Origin: Dolichospermum sp. DET69
GTDB taxonomy: Bacteria > Cyanobacteriota > Cyanobacteriia > Cyanobacteriales > Nostocaceae
Direction: 5' to 3'
Assembly (NCBI GenBank): GCA_017355425.1
Contig: CP070233.1
Span: 3,451,501 to 3,515,500 of the forward strand
Length of the DNA: 64,000 bases
The notes under the pieces were generated by a model. It saw only the letters and a program-made list of their open reading frames with translations. It made no database searches and was not told the origin of the DNA. Of this stretch, positions 45,977 through 55,533 are shown piece by piece (within the stretch, counting starts at the first letter, position 1; each line of letters begins with the position of its first letter). Both the position numbers and the translations under genes were made by a program.

Positions 45977-46586
45977 AGATTTCCATTAATGAAGGTCTGA
46001 AAAACTTTATCTGGTTCAATTCTAAAACATTAATTTATATATTAGCAATATTACAGAGAATTTGCAAAAAAAAATGACAAAAAATACCATCAAATTTTTC
46101 GGGGCTGCATTGCTAATCGTTTGAATAATCACAATCCATGCAGCATTGTCCTAAGAATCACTTACTTATAAAAATCTATGTCTTTCGGAGGATGCTATTA
46201 AGTTTGGCAATATTTTATGGTGTTATCCTTATTTTTACAGCAAATTGAGATAGCGAAGCGCGACCTAGGAATCAAAGCCGCCACAAATATAGTAAACTTT
46301 AAAAATGAAGAATTATTAAAGGTAATTGTGACAGACCTTGTCTGCCTTGTCTTCCAAGTCCTGTCCTCACCCAATTGTAAAAAACCTACACCTGTCAGAC
46401 CCCCCTGCCCCCCTTCCCTACGTTAGCGCAGCGTGCCGAAGGCTGGGAAGGGGGGTTTCAAAGCCTCTCCCCGCTTCGGGGAGAGGTTTACAAGAGGGGT
46501 TTATTTATACATTAAAAACTTTTCAAACATCCTCTTAAGTTGACACCAATGCGGCTGCTCAAATCCCTACACTGCGCTATCCTAAA
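45977..46586. other. 610-bp gene-free stretch with nested repeats
   Basis: No credible gene. It holds an SDR-like word at 46250-46272 (ATAGCGAAGCGC..TAGGAATC). A perfect 11-bp stem CCCCCCTTCCC (46408-46418) / GGGAAGGGGGG (46445-46455) has its loop filled by a 26-bp insert related to small dispersed repeats (cgttagcgcagcgtgccgaa). A second hairpin is CCTCTCCCCG/CGGGGAGAGG (46464-46486). A short frame at 46217-46426 runs through these repeats and is not believable. Confidence 0.7.
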
Positions 46587-49052
46587 TTAGGTCAAAATCG
46601 CGCCACCCATTAACCGCTCATACCTATATTTCAACTCATCCTTCATCAATGGCCAACGCTCCAAACTTGCATCCATATCAATCACTTTTTCCGCTGCTTG
46701 TCGCGCTAACAGCAAAACATCTTCATCTTCCACCAAACTAGCCAAAGTAAAATCTGCTACTCCAGATTGGCGAGTTCCCAGCACTTCCCCAGGGCCACGA
46801 AACCGCATATCCATTTCTGAGATAAAGAACCCATCTTGGGACTGTTCCAACACCTTTAACCGTTGTTGAGCATCAGGACTTCTGGTACTACTCATTAATA
46901 AACAATAAGATTGCGCTGCACCCCGTCCCACCCGTCCCCGTAATTGGTGCAGTTGTGATAAACCGAACCTTTCCGCGTGTTCAATTAGCATAACCGTGGC
47001 ATTAGGTACATCCACACCCACCTCAATCACAGTGGTAGAAACGATAATTTGGGTTTCATTATCGCGGAATTTGTGAATTGCTGCCTCTTTTTCTGCTGAA
47101 CTCATGCGTCCATGCAATAACCCAACTTGAAAATCGGGGAAAACACTTTCTTGTAACTTTTGATGTTCATCAACAGCCGAACGCAAATCTAATTTTTCCG
47201 ATTCTTCTACCAAAGGCAAAACTACATAAACTTGTCTACCTTGGGCAACTTCTCGACGGATTAAATCGTAAGCTTGGGGACGTTGTTGTCCACTTAACAT
47301 TGTGGTTTTAATCTGTTGTCTTCCCGGTGGTAATTCGTCAATTTGACTAACATCTAAATCCCCATGTACAGTTAATGCTAAAGTGCGAGGAATGGGTGTA
47401 GCCGTCATTGTTAAAACATGAGGTTGTTCGCCTTTTTGCTGTAATTTTGCCCGTTGTTGTACCCCAAAACGATGCTGTTCATCTATGACAACTAAACCCA
47501 AACGTTGAAAATTCACTTTATCTTGAATTAATGCGTGTGTTCCCACTAATAAAGGTAATTCACCTGTTTCTAACTGAGTATAAATTTCTCGCCTTTTAGC
47601 TATTTTTGTTGAACCTGTTAATAACTCAACTGGTAAATGTAGTAAGTTAAACCAACTAACTAATTTATGATAATGCTGTTCTGCTAATACTTCCGTGGGA
47701 GCCATTAAGGCGGCTTGATAACCTGATTGAATTGCTGCCAAAATAGCGACAACAGCCACAACTGTTTTTCCTGAACCAACATCGCCCTGAACTAAGCGAT
47801 TCATGGCTACAGGTTTTTGTAAGTCTGTGAGAATTTCATTAACAACTCTTTGCTGTGCGCCAGTAAGTTTAAAAGGCAGGATTTCATTAAATTCTTCTAA
47901 TAATTTACCAGTGGGTGCAAGGATGGCACTAGTTTGGATTTCTCTGGCTTTTTTTTGGCGTTGCAATAAGCCCAGTTGCAGGTAGAAAAATTCATCAAAT
48001 ACTAACCGACGACGAGCAATTTTCAAAGAGTCACTATCTTTAGGAAAATGAATATTAGGAATTGCATCTTTCAATTCCATTAAATTATATTTTTCTCGCA
48101 AACCTTTAGGTAAAGGATCTTTTAAATTAACAGCAGCGGTTAAAGCAATCATTACAGCCTGTCTGACTGTGTTTGCCATTACCCCTTCAGTCAGGGGATA
48201 AATAGGCACAACCCGCCCAATAGTTAGAGAATCAATAGTATCACCTGGATTTGCCAAAACTTCTAATTCTGGATTATCCAAAGTTAACCCATATTTACTT
48301 CCTTTTACCAACCCACAAGCCGCCAACATACTACCTACAGTATACTGGCGTTTTAAACTTTCTTGCCAACCCCGACTACTAAACCGCGCACCCGCATAAA
48401 AACGGCTAACTTTAATTTGTCCGCTATTATCTTTGAGGATTAATTCTAAAATTGATAACTTCTTATTTTTAGGACTGGTGAAAAAATTAAACCTTTTTAC
48501 TGTTGCTATGATAGTTACTGTTTCCCCTCCTTCCAATTCACTAATATTCACCTGACGGGCATAATCAATATGATCACGAGGATAATAAAACAGTAAATCA
48601 CGGACAGTATATAAATCCAACCGCGCTAAATTCTCAGATTTTCTAATGCCAATTTCTGGTAAATCTCTGAGTTTTTGGTCAATTGTTGGAGCTTGTCTTT
48701 TACTAATTTCGGCAACAATTGGGGTGGTGGGATGTTGGTTTTTAGATGCGTAATTTATTTTCGGTGCTTCTGTCTCTATTTCTTGCTGAAGTTGATGAAG
48801 ATATCTTCTGATTTCTGCTAGTAAATGTTGTCTTTCTGGTAATGCCAAATTTGGATAATTAGCAAATTGCATTCCTACTTGATGCCAGCGAAGTCTTTCT
48901 TTTGGTGGTAAGGCAGTTGGGAAATTACCAAAAGTTAAACAAAGAAATTCACTAAAGCGATATTGTTTACCTACTAAATCTGTAAAGCCATTTTCCGCCT
49001 CAAATGTCAAGGCTTTATTTAGTCTGATCCAATCAGGTGTTTCATTAGTCAT
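46587..49052 (-). CDS. recG: ATP-dependent DNA helicase RecG
   Basis: 821 residues. The N-terminal wedge domain with an OB fold (YYPRDHIDYARQVNISELEG) is preceded by a ~130-residue extension usual in cyanobacterial RecG. The SF2 helicase core has RLVQGDVGSGKTVVAVVAIL (Walker A), VVIDEQHRFGVQQR (DExH variant DEQH), MTATPIPRTLALT and the motif VI region HQLRGRVGRGAAQSYCLL. It remodels stalled replication forks and Holliday junctions. Single gene here with no close partner; length and motifs are complete. Confidence 0.97.
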   Translation of the reverse strand: MTNETPDWIRLNKALTFEAENGFTDLVGKQYRFSEFLCLTFGNFPTALPPKERLRWHQVGMQFANYPNLALPERQHLLAEIRRYLHQLQQEIETEAPKINYASKNQHPTTPIVAEISKRQAPTIDQKLRDLPEIGIRKSENLARLDLYTVRDLLFYYPRDHIDYARQVNISELEGGETVTIIATVKRFNFFTSPKNKKLSILELILKDNSGQIKVSRFYAGARFSSRGWQESLKRQYTVGSMLAACGLVKGSKYGLTLDNPELEVLANPGDTIDSLTIGRVVPIYPLTEGVMANTVRQAVMIALTAAVNLKDPLPKGLREKYNLMELKDAIPNIHFPKDSDSLKIARRRLVFDEFFYLQLGLLQRQKKAREIQTSAILAPTGKLLEEFNEILPFKLTGAQQRVVNEILTDLQKPVAMNRLVQGDVGSGKTVVAVVAILAAIQSGYQAALMAPTEVLAEQHYHKLVSWFNLLHLPVELLTGSTKIAKRREIYTQLETGELPLLVGTHALIQDKVNFQRLGLVVIDEQHRFGVQQRAKLQQKGEQPHVLTMTATPIPRTLALTVHGDLDVSQIDELPPGRQQIKTTMLSGQQRPQAYDLIRREVAQGRQVYVVLPLVEESEKLDLRSAVDEHQKLQESVFPDFQVGLLHGRMSSAEKEAAIHKFRDNETQIIVSTTVIEVGVDVPNATVMLIEHAERFGLSQLHQLRGRVGRGAAQSYCLLMSSTRSPDAQQRLKVLEQSQDGFFISEMDMRFRGPGEVLGTRQSGVADFTLASLVEDEDVLLLARQAAEKVIDMDASLERWPLMKDELKYRYERLMGGAILT

Positions 49053-49314
49053 TAAATATCTCCAAAATACTAAAATTCCTCTTTCATTTTCGTTGATCTA
49101 GTCTACGCTTATATAATTCAGTACACTTTTAATTATAGGTTCATGACTATTGACAATAGATAGAAAATATAATAAGATAAAATGTATATCAGTTTTGATA
49201 AAAAATACCCATTAAAAATGATACAGAAATTCCAGTGCAAGTGTAGCACTTTTGAGCAAATATAATAAAACTTATCTATCTAGGTCAGAACATCCGCTAA
49301 AAATATAGGTTTTT

Positions 49315-49508
49315 CTCGTTCCCATACTCTGTATTTTCTCGTTTTCTCTTTCTCGTTCCCATACAGAGTATGGGAATGAATTCTAGAAGGCTCTGCCCTC
49401 CATGATAGCAGAGGCAGAGCCTCTGTGATAGCATTCCCATACAGAGTATGGGAACGAGATTAACCTACGAAGGTGGGTTTTGTTTGTGTAACTGTGATTG
49501 CTAGTCGC
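49315..49508. repeat. 'ttcccatacagagtatggg' repeats plus half of a MITE-like copy
   Basis: The palindrome-like TTCCCATACAGAGTATGGGA occurs twice in full (49356 and 49434 areas), and CTCGTTCCCATACTCTGTAT once in the inverse sense at 49315, with GGCTCTGCCTC-type inverted words between. From 49461 on, TAACCTACGAAGGTGGGTTT and a decayed right end form half of the MITE-like repeat. The rest of 49053-49539 shows no gene. Confidence 0.75.
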
Positions 49509-49539
49509 TGAGTAATAAATTAGACTTTTCAACCAAACT

Positions 49540-50106
49540 CTAAGAAAATATTTTCTGCCACCATGTTCTTGGTTGAATTTCGGGGTAATACATTTGTCTG
49601 AATCCTTTAACAAAGTCGATTGAATCCTGTGACTTAAATTCAGCTAACTTAGCATCTACAATTTGAGCTAAATTTTTGTCTAAATTTTCCTTAGCTTCTG
49701 ATTTGACCGAAAACAATTTTTCTCCTGAACCGCAATTACCGTCCACAGCTTTAGCCAAGCAAATTGATATTGGACGATTGGATTGATTGCCATCAACTAC
49801 TATATTAAAATTTAGTCCTTTATTGTAATATTCGTTGAATTTATTGGCTGCATTGTCACAATCTCCCTTAATATCCTTTGATTCGATATACTTGCTATCC
49901 CAGTGAATTAGCGGTATTTTTTTAGTTGTTTTAGAATTATAAGCAAAAGTGGTTCGTTTACCTTCAATTTTGCCACATTGAAATAAGTCTTTACTCGTAG
50001 GATTGGACTGACTAAAGGTTGGGGTAGCTGTAAGTGCGATCGCTGTAAGTGCTGTAGGCATCACTACCATCGTCAAACCCATGAACAATGATTTTTTAAG
50101 TGTCAT
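49540..50106 (-). CDS. COP23-domain protein, secreted
   Basis: 188 residues. The signal peptide MGLTMVVMPTALTAIALTA, cleaved near TFSQ, is followed by a COP23 domain: DLFQCGKIEGKRTTFAY, PLIHWDSKYIESKDIKGDCD, KFNEYYNKGLNFNIV and SICLAKAVDGNCGSGEKLFS, with four cysteines at the positions expected for disulfides. COP23 was described as a circadian oscillating, membrane-associated protein in Cyanothece; its biochemical role is unknown. It is divergent from tpsA4 (129 bp between starts), so the two may share a control region. Confidence 0.85.
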   Translation of the reverse strand: MTLKKSLFMGLTMVVMPTALTAIALTATPTFSQSNPTSKDLFQCGKIEGKRTTFAYNSKTTKKIPLIHWDSKYIESKDIKGDCDNAANKFNEYYNKGLNFNIVVDGNQSNRPISICLAKAVDGNCGSGEKLFSVKSEAKENLDKNLAQIVDAKLAEFKSQDSIDFVKGFRQMYYPEIQPRTWWQKIFS

Positions 50107-50235
50107 ATAGCTTATGTAGTGTAACTAAATTGATATTTATAAGAAATATAGCGAATTATTTGACTATTGTCTACTATTTGTAGTAAATATCAATACTAGT
50201 TCTGTTATCGCTATCCTTTGGTTGTATCGTATTAA

Positions 50236-53200
50236 ATGAGACTAAATTATTTACCATACTGGGTTGTTGGCTGTCTCCCTTTGTGCTTACTTGCTGTCAC
50301 AAACCCCACCAGAGCGCAAATAATTCCCGATCAAACTCTATCAGTTAATTCAGCGGTTACATCTCAAGGAAATACAAAAGTCATTAATGGGGGAACTGTT
50401 GCTGGCAGTAATTTATTTCACAGTTTTCAGGAATTTTCGGTTGCTACTGGTGAAAGCGCATATTTTAATAATTCTTTAAATATTCAAAATATAATCACAA
50501 GAGTGACAGGTAAATCAATTTCTAATATTGATGGTTTACTCAAGGCTGATGGTAATGCCAATTTATTTTTACTCAATCCTAACGGAATTATTTTTGGTCG
50601 TAATTATACTCTAAATATAGGCGGTTCTTTTGTAGCAAGTACAGCTAGTAGCATTAAATTTACTGACGGTGGTGAATTTAGTGCTATTAATCCTCAAAGT
50701 ACATCTCTATTGAGCATAACCATGCCCTTGGGATTGCAATTTCCCGGAATGCCTGCAAGCATCATTAATCGTTCTGCTAATCTGCAAGTATCATCTGGAA
50801 AAACCATCGCTTTAGTTGGCGGGGATATTAGCTTAGAAAATGGTAAATTGGCTGCACCACAGGGACGAGTTGAACTGGGTAGTGTTGGTGGTGAAAGTCT
50901 AGTGAGTTTGCATCCCACAATCAATGGTTGGTCTTTAGGATATGACGGTATAAATAATTTTGGTAACATTCAACTACTAACTGAGTCTAAGGTAAGTGCT
51001 GATAATGGTGGGGATATTTCTATTCGAGCCAAAGATTTAACAGTGACAAATGGCTCTGCAATCTCAGCAAATACTTCTACTACAGCAAATGGTGGTCAAG
51101 TTACTATCCAAGCTAACAAAGTCGAAGTTAGTGGTGCATCGGCAAACGGTCAAATCTTCAGTACAATTGCTGCGACATCAACAGGAAGTGGCAATTCTGG
51201 AAACATAGAAATCACAACCAACAGGTTAATTACCAAAGAGGGTGGTGATGTGTCGGTGAAGACAGTTGACTCAGGGAAGGGAGGAAACCTCACCGTCAAT
51301 GCTTCTGAGTCCATAGAACTGATTGGGGCTGTATCTATTCCTAATACTACCATTTTCAGTCGCAGTGGTTTTTTTGCTGCTACCGAAGGCATTGGAGACG
51401 GTGGTAATATCACAATTAATACTCCTCTGTTACAGGTGCTAGATGGTGCGCGGGTATCAGTTTCTACTCGCGGTGCAGGAAAAGACGGTATCACCGGAGG
51501 TAAGGGAGGTCTCTTAACCGTAAATGCAGCAATGATAGACCTCAGTGGTACGAGCGCTGATGGTAGATTTATCAGTGGTTTGTTTGCTTTGTCTGGAGAA
51601 GAAAGACCCAATATTAAAGAAACTGATGCTACAGGTAATGGGGGAAATATCAAGATTGAAACTAGTCAGTTAAATATTAGAAATGGAGCGCAAGTATCAG
51701 CAGCAACTTTAGGTATAGGCAAGGGCGGAAATATTACTGTACAAGCTGATACCATAAATATCGCTGGAGCATCAACTATTAGTCAGAAGTTTAGCACCTT
51801 AGCTACTGACTCTCATGCTACAGGAAACTCAGGAGACATCAAGATTGATACCAAACAGTTAAGAGTGAGTGATGGAGCAGATGTTTCTGTAACAGCTTTT
51901 GGAGCAGGGCGTTCAGGAAACCTCACTGTCAATGCTACAGAGTCTATAGAACTCATTGGAGCTAGTGCTATTCCTAATAGTACCATTTTCAGTCGCAGTG
52001 GTTTTTTTGCTGCTACCGAAGGCATTGGAGACGGTGGTAATATCACAATTAATACTCCTCTGTTACAGGTGCTAGATGGTGCGCGGGTATCAGTTTCTAC
52101 TCGCGGTGCAGGAAAAGACGGTATCACCGGAGGTAAGGGAGGTCTCTTAACCGTAAATGCAGCAATGATAGACCTCAGTGGTACGAGCGCTGATGGTAGA
52201 TTTATCAGTGGTTTGTTTGCTTTGTCTGGAGAAGAAAGACCCAATATTAAAGAAACTGATGCTACAGGTAATGGGGGAAATATCAAGATTGAAACTAGTC
52301 AGTTAAATATTAGCAATGGAGCAGGATTATCAGCAGCCACTTTAGGTGTAGGCAAGGGCGGAAATATTACTGTACAAGCTGATACCATAAATATCGCTGG
52401 AGCATCAACTGTTAGTCAGAAGTTTAGCACCTTAGCTACTGACTCTCGTGCTACAGGAGACTCAGGCGACATCAAGATTGATACCAAACAGTTAAGAGTG
52501 AGTGATGGAGCAGATGTTTCTGTAACAGCTTTTGGAGCAGGGCGTTCAGGAAACCTCACTGTCAATGCTACAGAGTCTATAGAACTCATTGGAGCTAGTG
52601 CTATTCCTAATAGTACCATTTTCAGCCGCAGTGGTTTATTTGCTGCTACTGAAGGGATTAAAGACGGTGGATCTTTAACTGTGAATACATCTCTACTGAT
52701 AGTTAAAGATGGTGCCAGAATTTCCGTATCCACTCGTGGTAAGGGTGAAAATGGCATCCCTGGAGGCAAGGGAGGTAACTTGATTGTTAATGCCAAAGAA
52801 ATTGAACTGAGTGGTATAGGTAAGGTGCAATTGCTACGCAATGGTCAGACCGAAACACGCACATTTCCCAGTGGATTGTTTGCGTTGTCTGGAGAGATCA
52901 GACCAAATATTGCAGACAATGAAGCTACGGGTGCAGGTGGTAACTTAGAAATTAACACTGACTTGTTAACTGTGCGAGATGGTGCAGAAGTATCAGTAAC
53001 TGCTAAAGGTGCAGGAATAGCAGGAAACTTAGTTACAAAAGCCAATGGAATTAGATTGCAAGATGGCTCAATTATTGGTGCAACGGTGCAGGGTAGCGGC
53101 GCTAACATTACCTTAGAAGTTCGGGATTCTTTGCAACTAAGGGGTAACTCTCAAATCTCCACGACTGCTGGGGAAAATGGGGATGGAGGAAACATCAAAA

Positions 53201-53724
53201 TCACCGCAGATACCCTGGCTATTCTAGAAAATAGTAGCATTAGCGCTGATGCTGGTAGACAAGGTGGTAATGTGCAAATTACAACCAAAGGAATTTTCTC
53301 CCTTCCAAATGCGATTACTGCCAGTTCTGCACAGGGAGCGCAATTTAGTGGGAATGTGTTAATAAATACTCCTGATATTCAACCGACTCAAGGGTTAATT
53401 GCTCCCCCTGAAAACTTTCTTAGTCCTGAAAATCAGGTAGCTTCAGCTTGTGTTTCGGAAAAAGGACAAAACCGCAGTCAATTGATTATTACTGGACGCG
53501 GTGGACTCCCACCTAATCCGACAGAACCGCTCAGTAGTGAAACGGTGAGGGTGAGTTCATCAAAATTGCCATCAGATCATAATTCTATAACTTCAGTACA
53601 GTTACCGCAACCGGCGACGGGGTGGGGAGTTAATAACAAAGGTGAACTGATTTTAATTGCTAATACAGCAACTTTACCAGGTCAGAGTTCTCAAATACCC
53701 GCTGCTAATTGTCATGTCCATTAA
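50236..53724 (+). CDS. TpsA4: filamentous haemagglutinin-like exoprotein, locus 2
   Basis: 1162 residues. Signal peptide VVGCLPLCLLAVTNPTRAQ, TPS domain with INGGTVAGSNLFHSFQEFSV and LFLLNPNGIIFG, then a beta-helix body of about 70- and 211-residue repeats (ELIGASAIPNSTIFSRSG, GGNITINTPLLQVLDGARV, LSGEERPNIKETDATGNGG) and a C-terminal region with GRGGLPPNPTEPLSSE. It shares only the secretion domain and general style with the three TpsA proteins of locus 1. Its 3' end overlaps the tpsB2 start by 11 bases, so the two genes are translationally coupled and form a cognate pair. Confidence 0.93.
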   Translation: MRLNYLPYWVVGCLPLCLLAVTNPTRAQIIPDQTLSVNSAVTSQGNTKVINGGTVAGSNLFHSFQEFSVATGESAYFNNSLNIQNIITRVTGKSISNIDGLLKADGNANLFLLNPNGIIFGRNYTLNIGGSFVASTASSIKFTDGGEFSAINPQSTSLLSITMPLGLQFPGMPASIINRSANLQVSSGKTIALVGGDISLENGKLAAPQGRVELGSVGGESLVSLHPTINGWSLGYDGINNFGNIQLLTESKVSADNGGDISIRAKDLTVTNGSAISANTSTTANGGQVTIQANKVEVSGASANGQIFSTIAATSTGSGNSGNIEITTNRLITKEGGDVSVKTVDSGKGGNLTVNASESIELIGAVSIPNTTIFSRSGFFAATEGIGDGGNITINTPLLQVLDGARVSVSTRGAGKDGITGGKGGLLTVNAAMIDLSGTSADGRFISGLFALSGEERPNIKETDATGNGGNIKIETSQLNIRNGAQVSAATLGIGKGGNITVQADTINIAGASTISQKFSTLATDSHATGNSGDIKIDTKQLRVSDGADVSVTAFGAGRSGNLTVNATESIELIGASAIPNSTIFSRSGFFAATEGIGDGGNITINTPLLQVLDGARVSVSTRGAGKDGITGGKGGLLTVNAAMIDLSGTSADGRFISGLFALSGEERPNIKETDATGNGGNIKIETSQLNISNGAGLSAATLGVGKGGNITVQADTINIAGASTVSQKFSTLATDSRATGDSGDIKIDTKQLRVSDGADVSVTAFGAGRSGNLTVNATESIELIGASAIPNSTIFSRSGLFAATEGIKDGGSLTVNTSLLIVKDGARISVSTRGKGENGIPGGKGGNLIVNAKEIELSGIGKVQLLRNGQTETRTFPSGLFALSGEIRPNIADNEATGAGGNLEINTDLLTVRDGAEVSVTAKGAGIAGNLVTKANGIRLQDGSIIGATVQGSGANITLEVRDSLQLRGNSQISTTAGENGDGGNIKITADTLAILENSSISADAGRQGGNVQITTKGIFSLPNAITASSAQGAQFSGNVLINTPDIQPTQGLIAPPENFLSPENQVASACVSEKGQNRSQLIITGRGGLPPNPTEPLSSETVRVSSSKLPSDHNSITSVQLPQPATGWGVNNKGELILIANTATLPGQSSQIPAANCHVH
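51250..52670 (+). repeat. 633-bp in-frame repeats in tpsA4
   Basis: cattttcagtcgcagtgg at 51351 recurs at 51984 and, with one change, at 52617: exactly 633 bp (211 codons) each time. Copies 1 and 2 are identical over at least 350 bp (51351-51700 against 51984-52333). The third copy diverges after about 50 bp. Confidence 0.9.
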
Positions 53725-55522
53725 ACATCGTAGCCTTGCTTTTTTGTGTGAGTTGTTAGTGCTAAATCTGGGATTTTTGGCTGTGGATGGGATATTTTTA
53801 TCAGTGCGATCGCAAAATATTCCTCCTACTCAAATTCCAGTTAATCCTACTATCCCTGAACTCCCATCTAAACCTAAACCGTTACTTTCTCCAGAAGAAC
53901 TCAAGGAAATTTTACCCTCAGATGCCAATAAACCAGAACAAAATTTCGATGTTTCTGGAAGTATTCAGGTTCATAAATTTGAGTTTATGGGTAATACGAA
54001 ATCAGTATTTAGTAATGACAGATTAGCTAAAGAGTTGGAGGAATTTACTAATAAAGATATTACTTTTACGGAGTTATTACAAGCTGCTGCTAAAATTACT
54101 AATCTTTACATTGAAGAAGGATATGTTACTTCCGGTGCTTATATTCCAGCACAAACCTTAACAGGTTGTTTGGTGAAACCAGAACAAACTTCTCACAGTT
54201 GTGATATCACAATCCAGATTGTTGAAGGAAGTTTACAAGAAATTCGTATTAGTCGAGATGAGAACAGTAAAAGCTTTTTGCATGATAGTTATGTGCGATC
54301 GCGTTTGAATTTAGCCACCGGAAAACCTCTAAATATCCGTAGTTTAAAACAAGCTTTACAACTTCTACAATTAAATCCTTTAATTAAAAATCTTTCTGCT
54401 GAATTATCTGCGGGGACAACTCCTGGCACTAATTTACTGAAAATTAAAATAGCAGAAGCAGATTCTTTTAGTACCAAAATAATTGCTGATAATAGTAGAA
54501 ATCCTAGTATTGGCAGTTTTCGGCGCGGTTTGGAAATAGAAGAATCCAATTTAACTGGATTAGGAGATAGTCTGAATCTAGCTTATAATAATACCGATGG
54601 TAGTAATGCCATAGATGCCAGGTATACCATACCAATTAATCCCCACAATGGAACTATCAGTTTTAACTATAGCAACACCATAAGTAACATTATTGAACAG
54701 CCATTTGATGAATTAGATATTAAGTCAAATTCTCGCAATTTTGAACTTACTTTACGTCAACCCATAATCGAGAAAGCTAATGAGAAATTCACCGAAGAAC
54801 TGGCACTTGGTTTCACACTAAATAGAAAGGAAAGTAATAGTTCTATCTTGGGAGTAAACTTTCCTATATCTGTAGGAGCAGACGCACAAGGAAGCACGCG
54901 AATTTCTGCATTGCGATTCTTTCAAGAATGGAACCGGAAAAGTTTACAGCAAGTCTTTGTTGCTCGTTCTCAATTCAGTTTAGGAGTGGGAACATTTAGT
55001 GCGACAATTAATAATCAAGCACCTGATAGTCGCTCTTTTGCATGGAGAGGACAATTACTATGGTTACACTCACTTGGTTCTCAAACTGATAATCCCAAAC
55101 AGAAACCAAAAATTTTACTTCGTTCTGATTTACAATTAGCAACTAGATCGCTTTTACCTTTAGAGCAATTTACATTAGGTGGTGTTTCCAACGTGCGGGG
55201 TTATCGTCAAGATGCTATTTTTAGTGATAATGGATTTTTTGCTTCTGCGGATTTTCAATTACCAATTTATAATACCAATAATGGAGAAAATATTTTACAA
55301 TTAATTCCATTTATTGATGTTGGAACTACTTGGAATAGCTCTGGTAAACCAAATCCTGATTCTAACAACTTAGCTTCTTTAGGTTTAGGTTTACAGTGGC
55401 AAATGGGCGAAAAATTAAAAGCTCGTTTAGATTATGGCATTCCTTTAGTTAAAATTAATTCAATAGATAGAACATGGCAAGACAACGGTGTTTATTTTTC
55501 CATGCAGTACAACCTCTTCTAA
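53714..55522 (+). CDS. TpsB outer-membrane transporter (ShlB/FhaC family), locus 2
   Basis: 602 residues from the ATG at 53714, which overlaps the tpsA4 end (tcatgtccattaa) and gives a signal peptide ending GIFLSVRSQ. Frames starting further upstream lie inside tpsA4. A proline-rich linker (PPTQIPVNPTIPELPSKPKP) precedes a POTRA domain (IQVHKFEFMGNTKSVFS, then a two-cysteine insert CLVKPEQTSHSC absent from the locus-1 paralogue) and a barrel with NVRGYRQDAIFSDNG and terminal FSMQYNLF. It exports TpsA4. The CHAT gene follows within 12 bp of the stop, indicating one operon. Confidence 0.94.
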   Translation: MSIKHRSLAFLCELLVLNLGFLAVDGIFLSVRSQNIPPTQIPVNPTIPELPSKPKPLLSPEELKEILPSDANKPEQNFDVSGSIQVHKFEFMGNTKSVFSNDRLAKELEEFTNKDITFTELLQAAAKITNLYIEEGYVTSGAYIPAQTLTGCLVKPEQTSHSCDITIQIVEGSLQEIRISRDENSKSFLHDSYVRSRLNLATGKPLNIRSLKQALQLLQLNPLIKNLSAELSAGTTPGTNLLKIKIAEADSFSTKIIADNSRNPSIGSFRRGLEIEESNLTGLGDSLNLAYNNTDGSNAIDARYTIPINPHNGTISFNYSNTISNIIEQPFDELDIKSNSRNFELTLRQPIIEKANEKFTEELALGFTLNRKESNSSILGVNFPISVGADAQGSTRISALRFFQEWNRKSLQQVFVARSQFSLGVGTFSATINNQAPDSRSFAWRGQLLWLHSLGSQTDNPKQKPKILLRSDLQLATRSLLPLEQFTLGGVSNVRGYRQDAIFSDNGFFASADFQLPIYNTNNGENILQLIPFIDVGTTWNSSGKPNPDSNNLASLGLGLQWQMGEKLKARLDYGIPLVKINSIDRTWQDNGVYFSMQYNLF

Positions 55523-55533
55523 AACCAATATTT

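Noticed and set aside
46217-46426. Short plus-strand frame of 69 codons after the KfrA-like gene
   Set aside because: Runs through an SDR-like word and a C-rich hairpin; proline-rich tail, no homology or ribosome site.
51150-53108. Minus-strand open frames of 87-167 codons opposite tpsA4
   Set aside because: They repeat with the 633-bp unit and mirror the coding strand; they are not independent genes.
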